Assembly (NCBI GenBank): GCA_007449985.2
Contig: VIIQ02000067.1
Location: 186,001 to 250,000, forward strand
Direction: 5' to 3'
Length of the DNA: 64,000 nucleotides
DNA from: Desmodesmus armatus
Taxonomy: Eukaryota > Chlorophyta > Chlorophyceae > Sphaeropleales > Scenedesmaceae
Of this stretch, positions 22,501 to 33,936 are shown piece after piece; position 1 is the first letter of the stretch, and every line of letters begins with the position of its first letter. The notes beneath the pieces were generated by a model. It did not search any database. It worked only from the letters and a program-made list of their open reading frames with translations, and was not told the origin of the DNA. Both the position numbers and the translations under genes were made by a program.

Positions 22501-23719
22501 AAGTGCGTAGGAACGCACAGTAAGAGCACATTCAGTCAAGTGTGTGGTTGACATGCTCATGCCAAGGTAGACACTGTGTGTGTTGGTATCATAGTTGTAT
22601 GGCTGGACCAGTGTTGTATCTCAGGGGGGGGTCCTGGTCAGTGCGTTGCTTCAGCGTTGTTGTGCGTCAGTGGCATGTATATGGGGCCCTGGTGGAACAC
22701 CACTCAATGATAGCTGTCATGGTTAGACAGCAGCACTGCATGCATGTCAACAAGTGAAGCGCTGCAGGCGCCCAGAGTAGTATCATGTGCAGTATATCTT
22801 GCAAAAGTGCAGTTTTCCTGTGCTGACATACCTTTGCTGCTGGCTGTTGTGTGTACAGCGTGCTCGTGACGAGGAGATTGAGCGCAAGTTGCGTGAGGAG
22901 AAGGCAGCGGTGCTGCGCGGCGAGCGGCCAAGCGCCCCGGCAGCAACTGCTCCCGCTGCAGCAGCAGCAAGCAGCGGTGGCGGCGGCAAGTACGTGCCGG
23001 CCTTCAAGCGCGGTGGTGCAGCAGCGGCGCCTCCTGCGGCAGCAGCAGCAGAGCGGGAAGGCTGGCGGAGCGCAGGGCTGGACGAGCCACGCAGGGAGGA
23101 GCCTCGGAGGGAGGAGCCACGGCCCGCAGGTGTGCAGTGCTGACATTCCTTTGGCAAGCGGGTGGCCAGCATGCTGAAGTGCTGTTTTGGTGCTTCTTCA
23201 CACTGTCGCATACACCTCCTCCTTCTGCTGTCCATGTCTCTCTTTGTGCTATGATCAGCTTCTGGTATGTGAGTGTGTTGGTTCTAGGGGAAAACGTAGG
23301 CGGTGTACACAAGCCTGGCTTACTCTGGTTGTCAGCCAGCACTCACGGTGGTAGAAGCTTGACACAATCAACATGTAGATCTGCTGCCACCGCGTGTCGC
23401 TTGTGCAGGCGAGGCCGACCGTTGGGCGCGCCCTGCAGACAGCAGGCCAGCACCCGCAGCAGCAGCCCCATCTCGGCCAGAGCCCAGCAGCAGCGCAGCC
23501 CCAGCAGCAGCTGGTGGCGGCGGTGGCAGCAGGTTTGTGCCATCGAGGCTGCGGCAGGCGCCGGCAGCAGGCAGTGGGGGCGCACCCGCAGCAGAGGGTG
23601 GTGAGGAGCGCAGGCGGGATGAGGGGGCACCTAGGGGTGGCTCGTCTGGTGGCCGTTATGTGCCGCCCTCCAGGGGAGGTGGTGCTGCCGGTGGTGGTGG
23701 TGGAGCCAGCAGGTGGTGA
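13593..23719 (+). CDS. EIF3A: eukaryotic translation initiation factor 3 subunit A
   Basis: Twenty phase-consistent GT-AG exons start at 13593, 14393, 15234, 15675, 16081, 16597, 17069, 17733, 18064, 18607, 19207, 19698, 20046, 20530, 21029, 21368, 21794, 22311, 22859 and 23409. They predict 1039 residues. eIF3a is the large scaffold of the eIF3 complex that binds the 40S subunit. The N-terminus is highly characteristic ([40 protein letters not shown]). A PCI domain occupies roughly residues 315-500 (including [20 protein letters not shown]). It is followed by a long charged coiled coil rich in Glu, Arg and Lys (about 575-900). The tail is Ala/Gly/Arg rich and ends [18 protein letters not shown]. 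Length and domain order match plant eIF3a. A possible extra in-frame 39-nt cassette lies in intron 9. Confidence 0.96.
18316..18354 (+). other. possible in-frame duplicated microexon in eIF3a intron 9
   Basis: The end of exon 9 (18196-18228, ATGGACCAGTACACCACACC...) is repeated in the following intron. Here the copy is preceded by GGCACAG and followed by GTGTGG, so it has both splice dinucleotides. It is exactly 13 codons in the correct phase, encoding [13 protein letters not shown] after the normal [13 protein letters not shown]. Use as an exon is only a hypothesis. Confidence 0.45.
18910..18990 (+). repeat. four 19-bp repeats in eIF3a intron 10
   Basis: The unit GTGTGAGAGCGCAATCCTC occurs four times with small changes. 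Confidence 0.85.
22020..22275 (+). repeat. diverged tandem duplication in eIF3a intron 17
   Basis: Two copies of ~170 bp share the phrases GCTGG(T/C)CGTGTGGGT, ACGACCC/GCGACCC, and GTTCACACTGCCC...GTGCCTAT. The second copy ends close to the acceptor of exon 18. Confidence 0.65.
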
Positions 23720-25054
23720 ACAGCTGAAATTGGTTGGATGGCGTGATGTGCGAGCTTGTTTTGTATATTGTTGGACTGGAGGTTTTTGCACTAGGCAGGG
23801 TGTGGATGTGTCTGTAGTTGCCTGATGGTTTTGTTTGTGAACTTGTGGCTACACCTGGCTGTTTCTGGGCCAGCTGCACACAGGGTAATTGTCTGCGTCT
23901 GTCCTGGCGTGTTCACTGTCAGCCAGCTCAGGAACAGGTCTACTCCCTGGCTTCGACCAGAATGCTGACAGGGCCTGAAAGCTGTGTGTGATTGTTAGTT
24001 TTGGGCAGACCACCATGTGCAAGGATGGCTGAATGCAGCAGTGACAGCACATGCAGTTTGAAACATGGACTCTGCACACCGTGTACATAGCTGCCATGCA
24101 AGGGTAGAGAGCGCACTGTCATAGCTCATAGAGTGCAGGGCACAGCTGCAGCCTCCGGACATAGTGCCCAAAATGCAAACAACATGTCATCACACCTTGC
24201 AAAGCAGCTGCCCCATCAATGACTGTTGTCCTTTTCCCTCAACCTTGGTGCAGGGGTCACGTGTTTGCATCATGCCCCTCCTGACTACATGCATGGGTGT
24301 GTGGCATTTCCAGACAGTCTATTTCGTGCGCACAGATTGCAGGCTAGATCTCTGTGACTGTGCAGCAGGGTTGGTGATGTCATGGGCACGCAAAGAGGGC
24401 TGTGAAGTGCAGATGGTGGCTGTGTGGGGGGGGGGATGAGTTTACACAAAGCTGCAGCTGAGTTTGCTGGCAGCAATGCAGTGAGGAGGGTGCCTGATCT
24501 GCATTAGCACAAGGTGCGTGCAAATCACTGCAATCTCTCTCTGAATAGAAGCAATTGCATGTTGTTAGGCATAAGCACTGCTGGTTAAATGCATTTGCTG
24601 CTGTTGCCATCTGCTGGCTGGTGATGGCGTGCGCATGCATCTTGAAGGCCGCTCTTGTCCACAACAATGGGAAGAGAAGTGGGGGATGTGTGGTGCACTA
24701 GCTGCCCATGGTGGTGCCATGTGACAGTGTTGTGTGCAGAGGCTGCTGTGGCCATCAAATGCAGGCTAAGGTGAGGACAGGGATATGGTTATTGGAGCGA
24801 AAAGAAGGCAAGGATGGACTGGGGACCAAGTGCATCTGAAAAGCCTCTGAAAGGCCTTGATGAGACACAACTTTCACCCACGCAACAGGTTCAGATTCCC
24901 GCCCCTTGAGCTTGTGCACTCCCAAGGGGTTCCTTGGGTCTCCTCCTTAGCCACCCAATGCCAGGGCTGGGGAATGGAGAGAGAAGAGGTGGGAGGGGAG
25001 AGTGGAGCTGAGAGGAAAGGTGGCAACGCACTTCATATTTTTTTGGTATGTAGC
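23720..25054. other. intergenic, no gene recognised
   Basis: 1.3 kb between the eIF3a stop and the 3' end of the U2 gene. It should hold the eIF3a 3' UTR. Short open frames exist but none has recognisable features. Confidence 0.5.
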
Positions 25055-25241
25055 AGGTGCACACTGCTGGAGGTAGTGCGATACCAGCAGCATGCTGATG
25101 CGGCTCGGTGCAAGCACCGGGTGCACACATCCCCGAGAAAAATATAGAAGCAACAAGTGGTTCAATGAACCACAGTTTAGTTGCTAAACTAAACAGAACA
25201 GATACTACACTTGATCTTAGCCAAAAAGCCGAGAAAGGTAT
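25055..25241 (-). ncRNA. U2: U2 spliceosomal snRNA
   Basis: The minus strand begins AUACCUUUCUCGGC, the conserved U2 5' end. It continues with GGCUAAGAUCAAGUGUAGUAUCUGUUCU, which contains the branch-site recognition sequence GUGUAGUAU. Stem IIa is perfect (GUUUAGUU-UAGC-AACUAAAC), as is stem IIb (GUGGUUC-AUU-GAACCAC). A U-rich Sm site (UAUAUUUUUCU) lies at about 25137-25147. Stem-loop IV is clear (CUGCUGG...ACUACCU-CCAGCAG), so the 3' end is near 25055 and the RNA about 187 nt, the usual U2 size. One difference from the common sequence is GGCUUUUUGGC for GGCCUUUUGGC in stem I, a C-to-U change that keeps a U-G pair. A promoter upstream (above 25241) was not recognised. Confidence 0.95.
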
Positions 25242-25433
25242 GACTGAACTGAAGTGTGGATGCAACCATACCTCAGGGGTGTTGAAGAGCAGCAGTGCGT
25301 GCTCAAGGTACAGAAGATAGACTGCCACGTAGGCTACTGAGTCCGAACCAAACGCTGGCACCAAGCATGTGCAAAACTATTCTAAGATAGTATTCAGCCA
25401 ACTTCAAGCCCTTGGCAGCATCTGCCGACAACT

Positions 25434-25460
25434 CCCCCCCCCCCCCCCCCCCCCCCCCCC
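25434..25460 (+). repeat. poly-C tract of 27
   Basis: An uninterrupted C run about 190 bp upstream of the U2 start, followed by AACGGTTGG. The true length is uncertain because homopolymers of this size are hard to sequence. Confidence 0.9.
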
Positions 25461-25739
25461 AACGGTTGGTAGGGTTGTTGTGGCTATGCTCATCGATAGA
25501 GAGTATGTAGAGTTTGTAAACAGCTTAGATAAGCTGAGTCCGGCCGTATCGGGCACACACATGCCATAACCGTTTTCGCGGGCTTTGAGACATAGGGGCA
25601 TGCTATTACACTCGCGGACAGGGCCCACCGGTTTGTTTTCTTGCCACCAAGGTTCAGGTGATGACTGAATCACACATTTTTACTGGCCCATGCGGTCGCA
25701 TTACCTTGGAAGGTAGTTGAACCTGCACACTTTGCAGGC

Positions 25740-28700
25740 ATGGAGGCCCTCACTGCAGCCGACTTTGAGTGTGCAATCAAACTAATAGATAAGGCCTCAA
25801 GAACTTTGTCTTCAAGTACCCACACTAGGGTAGCAGCTTCCAAGCTGGATAAGTTGGAGCAGCAGGCAGGTCATCTGGTGCAGCGCCAACAGGAGACGTA
25901 TGGTGCAGCTATGGCCCCTGCGGCCTTCAGCAAGTTGTTGGAAGACAAGGTGGGTTTTTTTGTAAGCAAAGGTTGCCCCTGGGACACCACACAGGCTGCT
26001 GGCACGCTGCTGTCTTCGATTGTGTACGTTCAGTTACAACACCAACTCCTCTGCGCACCAAGCTTCTCACTGACTCTTGCTGTTTGTAAGTGGCAGGTGC
26101 CATGCCGCCTTGCTGTTGGATGCAGCAAACTCTGTGGACTTCAGAGCAGCAGTGGCATGCATGCAGCGGCCGTCCACAGCAGCTGCCGCGCTCAACAGCT
26201 GTCTACAACCATACTGTCATGCCACACTGTGGCAATGTTTGGTCTGGTTGCCCTGCTCAGGTGTGCAGAACAGCTGAGCAGCCAGCACAGCAAGCAAGCA
26301 GCAGCCTTGACCCAGCAGCTGCAGCAGTCAGGCCTCCTGCAGGTGCTGCCGCAGATCCTGGACGCAGCAGTGGACTGGCTGTCCTTGGCAGCTCAAGCAT
26401 ACAAGATCTGTGGCAGCAGTAGCCGCACCGCTGTCAGTGAAAGCCCCGAGGAGCGTCTGCTCTACCCAATGGTTGCACATGCAATCAGTGTGCTGGAAGT
26501 GTTCACCCAACTGGACAAGTGCTGGCCACAGAGCAAGTTCCTCACTGAGATGGCACCTGGCTGCTCTTCGCCTGCCCTGCGATTAGCATGGCAGGTATAC
26601 CAGTTTGTCAGCCAAGAGCTGGGGCGTGCCGCACAGAGGCAGCGTGATGGGATTAAGTCCACGGTCGATGCGCCGCTACTGGTGACCCTTGGGTCGCAAG
26701 CAGAGGCTGTTGTCATGGCAGTCCTTGTTGCAGTGTGCCACACAGGCCTCGCAAACTCAGAACAATACACTGCCGGCTTACTAGCTTCAGAGGCTCTGCT
26801 GCCATGCCTGGCAGTCACGATGCTCACTGCAAGCTACAGCACGCTGCTTGACAAGCTTGGTCAGCTGCCGAGGGCAGCAGAAGGCAGCAGCAGCAGTGCT
26901 GGTGAGGCCAACGGAGACAGCAAGACAGCTGGCAGCAGCTGCAGCTGCAGCAGGACTGGCGGTGGCAGGACCCCTGCCCCAGGTGCAAGGGACCACACAG
27001 CACGCCCTGCCTCCAAGCAGCCTTCTGGCCTGCCTGCTGCGGATGCTGCGTCTGCATGGCAGTGGGCGAACCGTGAGCGAGAGCATGTCCCAGCCACACA
27101 CCAGAGACTCCTGCAGCTGTTGAAGTGCGATACAGCTGCTGTGCTGACTGTGGCGTGCATGTCCCTTCAGAGACGCGGAGGGAGTGCGATTGCAGAACCC
27201 TCCTTCTTAGCAGCTATTGCAGCATACAAGATGATAGCTGGTGCTGCTGATGCAGCTGCAACAGACTGTGCCTTCAAGTGGCAGAGGGAGTTGCACGTGC
27301 TGATTCCAGCTGTGATGCTACACTGGCTGACGCACCACCCGGCATGGTTACCACCACAGAGTCTGGACGAGGCTTCAAGCAGCGCCATGATCCCACAGGC
27401 TGTTGTCTCTGCCTTCTGGCTTCTGTCACCTGACCGCAAGCAGCCGCTGCCCAATACCCGAGTTGATCCGGTCTCTGTTAGCAGGATCCAGGAAGCAGCT
27501 GTGGAATTGACACCCTGGCTGCTGCAGGCTGGCTCACGCCTACTCTCCCTAGGCTTGCGCAACAGCGGACCCAGCAGCTGCACTACCAGCAGCCTGGCAG
27601 CACCAGATGGTTAACAGTGCGGCAGCCTCGTCAGCAATGCATCTGCTGTTCGGCCTAACTCTGCTTGCTCCCCAGGCAGGGAGCGGCGAGACGGGTGCGG
27701 CTCTGGGCCTGAGCCATGCATTGCTGATAGGACGATTGCTGGAGGCTATTGCACGTGCTTGCCCAGCTGATCCCCGTGCGATTCATGTGCTGCAACAGTT
27801 GACCGTGACGGGTGTGACAGGCGGCAGCTGTGGGCAGTTACTGTGGGCAGCAACACAGGCTTCTGGTCTTGAAAGCAGCAGCCGCGAGCGGTGACAGCTT
27901 GCTGGGGTGTGCTTCAGCATACTGAAGGCTGGCCCAGGTGCTGGTGTCAATGCAAGCAACATACAGAGCAACTGCTGCATGGTTGCTACAATTGCAGGCA
28001 GCATGTTGCAGCACCTCCTACAGCGGGGCCCTGATGCCCAGGGCAGGTGGCCTGTCGCCGAGTCCATCCCTTGGCTAGTGCTGATCGGGCGCAGCCTCAT
28101 GTTGACCACAGAGCCAGCTGCCAACCCAGGCAGCACAGCAGTACACCCTCCTGGTGCAACCAGCAGCTCAGCTAGAGCAGACTCCACGCCTTCACAGGCT
28201 GTGGCGCAGGAGTCACAAGAGACACCCAAGGGTGCAGCGGCTGCGGCACCAACAGTCGCACTACCAGTTGCATCGCTCGGCATTCCAGCCTTGTGCGCAT
28301 GGCTGCAGGCTGATGGCGTGGTGCAGCAAATCTCAGCAGCAGGTTATGCCATAACATCAGATCATGCATCGGATGCAGAGGGGTTGCTGCAGCAGCTGCT
28401 GCTCCAGCTGCCGCAGCTGCTGCCGCTGCTGCCATCGTCAGTATCAACACATAGCGCTGAGGAGCGTTCCCCTGCGCCTGCTGAGGCCTTGGGTCAGGCC
28501 AGCACATGGCCACCTGCGACACAGCACTCGCTGGGCCTATCCCTCAGCACACTGGCTTTCCCAGATGCTTGCAATAACCCTGCTTGCATTAATCTGGTGG
28601 GTCCGCGTGAGGTTCAGCTGGTCAGTGGCCGCAGCTGTATCTGCGCTGGCTGCCATGTAGCCAGGTACTGCAGGCGGCTCTGTCAGCGCCAGCACTGGAA

Positions 28701-28851
28701 GCAGCACAAGCCTGCTTGCAAGTTGCTGGCGGCTGCGCAGACAGCAGCGACGGCTGCTGCTAGTGGTGCTGGGGAGACAGAGCCTCTGTTGCTTGAAGAG
28801 GCGACACATCAGATTGGGCAGGGAACAGGTGGTTGGTGCATTCGGCAATGA
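25740..28851 (+). CDS. MYND zinc-finger protein with long Ala/Leu-rich helical region
   Basis: The start ATG gives MEALTAADFECAIKLIDKAS. Exon 1 ends at 25949 (AAG|GTGGGT) and exon 2 probably begins at 26097. A long helical, Ala/Leu/Gln-rich body follows. A ~70-nt intron at about 27610-27679 joins phases correctly. A second short intron around 27866-27936 is needed because the frame meets TGA at 27892. The C-terminus has a complete MYND zinc finger: CNNPAC, CICAGC, RYCRRLC and HWKQHKPAC. MYND fingers bind proline-rich partners. Many chlorophycean proteins combine an unclassified helical region with a C-terminal MYND finger, and their role is unknown. Between 26097 and 26240 another frame (HAALLLDAANSVDFRAAV) also looks coding, so splicing there is uncertain. 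Confidence 0.7.
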
Positions 28852-29052
28852 GCTTGAGCTCGGGTTTACATGCCGTTCAAGCAGTGCAGTGGCAGTATGG
28901 CTGTCACGTGAGCGTGTCCTGACGTGGACAGTAAGAGTGGCATTTCAAAGGGTGATTCGCCCCATTGGCCCAAGCATGGATGTGAAAATGCACACTACAG
29001 CATCAGAGTTGAGACTCAAATCTGTCATCACTTACTGTCATTCCTAGCACTT

Positions 29053-29057
29053 TGTAA
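29053..29057 (+). terminator. candidate polyadenylation signal TGTAA
   Basis: TGTAA about 200 bp after the MYND gene stop, in the usual position for a green-algal poly(A) signal. Confidence 0.4.
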
Positions 29058-29431
29058 TATGTGTGTCTGTGTATGGGTGATGGCCAATGGGTGCTGGCCA
29101 ATGGGTCAACATGAGTTTCGAGTACCTGCAGGTACAGCTGTACAGTTGCTTTGGCTGTGATAGGGTCAAGTAAATTTGAGCGTGGTATGGGATATCACAG
29201 TGTAATCAGTTGTATCAAGTGTGCGCCAGCCTGTCAAGCCTGAAACCCCCAGACAGACAGCCAGGTGGTCAGCCACACAACTGCCAGGCTGGCAGGGAAG
29301 TCAAATCCGTTCACTTTTTCAACCTTCTGGATCATAGTTGCAGTCGTTTCTGTTCGTTCTGTCTGCTAAGTTTGTGACTTGCAACACCGTCGCGGGGCAA
29401 ACTGATCAACACTACAACAGCAGTAGCAGCG

Positions 29432-31303
29432 ATGGCCGGAGTCAGTTCCAAGGAAGACGCTAAGCTGGAGCCCAGCACCAGCGGTTCGTCATTGGAGCAA
29501 GAATCATCATGCCCTGTGCCATCCCAGTACCGCAACCCCGCCATATACAACGTGTATGGGCAGCGCATAGATGGCAACCAGCAGAACTGCACCAACCCTC
29601 TGGCGAAGCTGCAAGGCAGTGACCTGCTGGATCCCAAGAACAACATGCCGCTTGAACCCAATCAGCAGCCTTGCCCTGGCCAGCGGGTGCCCCTGTCTAC
29701 TGACCGGTTGCAGTCCAACATACCCAAGGGTGGCACTGACACCACATGGCTGTACCCCTCACCACAAATGTTCTTCAATGGTGATGCTGCATGAAACCAT
29801 CGTCTGAAGCTTGAATCACTGTTGCACAACCCCATTAGTGCCATGCAGTGGCCGGCACAGCAGCACCAGTGATGGCAGCAGTTAGACTTCTGCCACAACA
29901 GCTTGGCTGGTAGCTGATTGGCAGTAGTTGCCCACAAATACAGCACAGCCTTCTTGTTGTAACATGCCACCGAACGTGTATATGTTGTCTTTTGCTCTGC
30001 AGCCCTGAAGCGGAAGGGGAAGGGTGACGATGTGTCTGAACAGCAGATGGACGCAGTGGTCCGAGCACACAATGGTGAGCACCAGCCCCAGCAGCACCAG
30101 CGGCTGCAGCAGCGGTTGCGCATGCACTTTGGCGGTCAGCACTTGTTGAGGGTAAGCAGCTGGTGCCAGCTACCATGCACCAGTGCAGTCACCAACACCA
30201 AGGTCGTGCTCGAAAGGAGGCAGCTCCGGCACAAGGCAGATCGAGCATGGTAACACCCCATGCTCATGTGCTGCACCCCTTGCTGTGTGTGCTTTGTGTT
30301 TGTCCTGCAGCCATGAATGAGATGACGTGGCGCAAGGTGCAGGACTGGGAGCAGCTGCATTGTGAAGAGTGCAAGTACCCCACACTGCTCAAATTTGAGG
30401 GCAAGCCACATGACCTCAGGTACGTTCCCAGCAATGATATGCATGCAGAACCAGCAGCAGCAAAACAAACCGACCCTGCTGAAGCACAATGTGGCACACG
30501 GTGTCGGCTGTGTGTCTCTGCCCATGCCTTTGCTCGCTTTGATCTGTTTGTCGGCAGTAGTGAGGACACAGCTGGTCAGCCTGTACAGAAAGTGTCAGTG
30601 GCACTGTCCACTTAACTGTACTGGTGTGCCGCATGGTATTAGGACACACAGCACATGATCACTGCATGCCTGCTCAACGCACTGTTGGATGCTTTACTTG
30701 ACGCCCCTGCTGTGGCATCCTTCTTGTTTTCTGTGCAGCCCGCTGGCCCGAGTTCGCAGCTGGTTGACGGGTGAGATGCCGTTTGACCGGCATGACTGGG
30801 TGGTTGACCGCTGCGGCCAGGATGTGCGCTACGTGATCGACTTCTACTTCTATGATGACAAGGCAGGGACACCCCAGGTGAGCAGATATTGTGTCACAGT
30901 TGGTGAGGCTGAATTCACTGCAGCTGTGCCAAGGGGCGTCAGTGTCTTCTTGCGGCCGGGTTGGCTGTGTTGGGATGGGTTGAGTGCATTTGTGGCAGCG
31001 GTTTCACACTGCTGCAGTCCGGCATATTGCTGAGCATGCATATTTGACCAGCTGTACATCGTGTATGGTGTGCTGTGTTCCTGACCGTGCATATGCTGTG
31101 CCGTGCTGGGCTGTGTCATGCAGGCGTTTGAGGTCGTGACCCGCCCTGCGTTGGACTCGGCGGAGGCAGCACTAGACAGGATGAAGATGCTGATATATGA
31201 GCAGTTTGCGAAATACGGCTTGCCGTGCCCTATCACGGGACACTCGTCCAGTGACCGGGCAGGGGAGGGAGCACCAGCAGGCGCAGCAACTGCCAGCCAG
31301 TGA
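29432..31303 (+). CDS. HCCS: cytochrome c heme lyase (holocytochrome c synthase)
   Basis: Five phase-consistent exons: 29432-29780, 30003-30074, 30311-30419, 30739-30877 and 31124-31303, giving 282 residues. HCCS attaches heme covalently to cytochrome c in the mitochondrial intermembrane space. Two Cys-Pro heme motifs are seen: [18 protein letters not shown] (Cys27) and [17 protein letters not shown] (Cys81). The catalytic core is clear: [30 protein letters not shown] with the conserved heme-ligand His, then [19 protein letters not shown] and [13 protein letters not shown]. Length and motif order are normal for eukaryotic HCCS. The presence of System III agrees with what is known for green algae. 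A TGTAA at about 31445 may be its poly(A) signal. Confidence 0.96.
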
Positions 31304-33342
31304 TTCTGCATTGGTCTGCAGTTCAGTGTGGGTTTGTATATCAGTGTGTGCATGGTGGATCTTGAGAGAGGTTCGACAGATGGGCATATGCTCGTGGCCT
31401 CGTATGGCATGGTTGATTGAGGGTTGACCTGTGTGTAGACTGTTTGTAAGTGTTGCAAGTGGCCCTTAGACGCGGTTGCTGCTGATTGTGCGGCCAAGTG
31501 TTCTGGCTTTGTGCTGCACAGCACTGTGCTGTGTAGCCACAAGTGGGACTGCAGCTTTTTGTGTTGCAGGTGGCCCACAGATACAAATGGGAAGGCTTTG
31601 GAGTTGGCCAGTCCCTGTTGAGCTTTTCAACTCTGTATGGAGCCTGGAGGCTCCAGGCTATGATAGCCTGGTGAATCAAGGGCGTAGGCATGTGTTGCAT
31701 CCTGCCAAATCAGCCTGGCTCAGCCTATAGAAGGCAGTGCCAGGCACGATATGTGTACGTGAGTGCAGCAGTGCAAAGAGCCTGTCCCCTCTGTGGCTGT
31801 GGCATTCTGATTGGGAAATGTTGCTGGTAGGGCACAACAGAAACAGGTAGCAGCAGCTCCCGAATGTTCTGACACAGCTTTGCAAGGCCGCAAGCTGAGT
31901 ATGACTGTGGTCAGGAGCTGCGCTCAGGCTGTTGCTTGTGCCAAAGATGTGCAGCTGTCACCCTGACAATGCTAGCTGCCTGGCGATCACCTATCAAAAG
32001 TGTGCAGCCTAGGCTGTTGTCAAATCATCTGTGAGGTTATCTTGGGGTGCACCACACTTGTTGCTGTTACCAGGATATATTGAGCAGGTGCAACAGCTAG
32101 GCATCATAGTGTAATGGCGCTGGTGCAGACAATAGCGATGGCACATAGGGTTCAGCATTCACCAGGGTTGATTGGCAGGCCACTATGCCACAACCACCAC
32201 ATGCTACGTGCCGCAGGCACATCCATTGACGATATCAGAGTCCCATGGCCCATCCTCCATATTGACACAGGACAAGCACCATTCATGGAAAGGTCACAAG
32301 CGCCTGCACATCCCTGGTGTCAGCAAGGGTGGCGCTAGGTCACAACCGGCCAGCCTGCAAGCACACTCAGTGCTTGCTGCTATGCCCTTCCAACAAAGCC
32401 GACACACTCCAGCTGTACAGATTGAACACAGCACTGCAACACTGAACACCAAACGTTTGTCCAGCTCCACAAGAACAGCAGCAGCCTGAACAGGACAATG
32501 ACAGCAATCTCAGCAGGACCCTCTGCTGACTGTCAGCTGGCTGCTGTTGTGACAAGATTAGCCCAGGCTAGCTCAAATTGTCAAGCTTGACTCAGCCTAC
32601 GGCAGCAACCACGACAAGGCTGTTGGACCAGCTGTGTGCTGGCAATCACAACACAAACAGCCAGACGAACGCACCCCCCTGCAAGCAAGCAAGGTAGCAG
32701 GCTTGCAGGCCGCTTGAAGTGCAGAACTGTGCCCCAATAGCACCCCTCACACGGTCACACGCATTTGTTGCTGCAAGGAGCACTCCACAAACACCTGCAC
32801 ACACAACATAAGACTTGCCACAACTTTGTACAGCTTGGTTAGCACAGCCTGCCACCCCTCGCTCGCTCACGCAACCTGTACATCATGCCACACGCACATC
32901 TACCAACCCTCTCAATGCAGCAGAGAGTACAAAGAGACTGCCACATAAGGGTTACCTGCAACATGCTAAAAACACAACAATGCATGTGTTGATCTCTGCC
33001 AGCCTGGCATGCCCAGGCACAGCGCACACGGCACTCTCACAACTGCTCCTGTGGGAAACAGACAGCAGGTGCAACAGCCATCAACGGCTGTCACTGCTGC
33101 TGTTGCTTCACGTGCACAAGCTGAATCCCAGGTGCCACTTGCCAAGTGCCACAAGCGTAGGCATTGTGCTGCTGCTGCTGCTGCCGGCCTTGCTTCTGGT
33201 TCTGCTGCTGCTCTCATGGGCACCCACAGAGAAGGGCTGCAGGGAAGCTGATCAACTGGGCACACCAGCAGCGCCACAGCAGTTGCTCCTTGGCTCCGGA
33301 GGCAAAGCTAGACGGGACTTGATCAGCTGGGCCCATGTGTGT
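31304..33342. other. intergenic, no gene recognised
   Basis: About 2 kb between the convergent 3' ends of HCCS and the 47-residue protein gene. It must contain both 3' UTRs. No protein-like frame or RNA gene was found. Confidence 0.5.
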
Positions 33343-33624
33343 TCACATGCTCTTGACCTTTGACTGCATGTTTGACAGGAACTTGTCCAAACCCTGCACA
33401 GTACAGTCAGCGGCAGCAGAGAGAGAGAGGAAGCTGTTGTGAGGAGTGACAGCGCTCACTGCGGTGGTGCAAACATGGCGTTGACACCAGGGTTGACACA
33501 CCCAGCAGACGTGCAGCCCTAGTCTGCCCACCTTTCTGGTGTATGTGTTCAACAGCCAGCCCACCACAACACCACTCATGAACGTGACTGAAACAGCCAC
33601 AGCGATCTTGCCTCCTTCCTGCAT
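33343..33624 (-). CDS. 47-residue single-helix membrane protein
   Basis: Two exons, 33624-33532 and 33393-33343, separated by a 138-bp intron with GTGGGC donor and TGTGCAG acceptor, joined in phase 0. The product has a short polar start (MQEGGK), one hydrophobic helix of about 20 residues (IAVAVSVTFMSGVVVGWLL), then a basic amphipathic tail with Lys/Arg (NTYTRK and LDKFLSNMQSKVKSM). The layout resembles small tail or single-pass proteins of mitochondrial membrane complexes, but I do not recognise the family. It is divergent from prohibitin-1 with 312 bp between starts, which could allow shared regulation. The evidence that it is a gene is the exact splice-phase match and the clean helix. Confidence 0.6.
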   Translation of the reverse strand: MQEGGKIAVAVSVTFMSGVVVGWLLNTYTRKVGRLGLHVCWVCQPWCQRHVCTTAVSAVTPHNSFLSLSAAADCTVQGLDKFLSNMQSKVKSM

Positions 33625-33936
33625 CTGAGAAATTTAGAGGAAGTGCTCAGTGCAGATCAGCTGATAGATGCTGAGCAGGTACACCACTGGACGATTAGAG
33701 CGCAAGAGAGAAATTCTGAGCAATTGAGCATAACGATGCGACGGAAGGGCAAAAGCTTGTATGAGGTTGAGGCAACTGAGGTCATTCTTTGGATGGGTGT
33801 GAGACCTCGGCAATCAGCAGGGCGAACAGTAGCTTGTAGCAATCTGAACTGACCAAGCTCTGTTCTTGTCAAGGGACGTCTCTGCAGCTCATAGTTGGGA
33901 TCACTACTGGTTGTGAGCCATCCCACAGATCACAGA
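33625..33936. promoter_or_regulatory. divergent promoter region, 47-aa protein / PHB1
   Basis: 312 bp between two divergent start codons. No TATA box is obvious. Joint regulation is inferred from spacing only. Confidence 0.4.

Noticed and set aside
24891..25364. 157-codon minus-strand frame across 25055-25241
   Set aside because: It coincides with the U2 snRNA gene, whose structure is fully conserved as RNA.
32815..33363. 182-codon plus-strand frame before the prohibitin gene
   Set aside because: No domain, no codon or composition signal, and it overlaps the 3' end of the better-supported 47-residue gene on the other strand.
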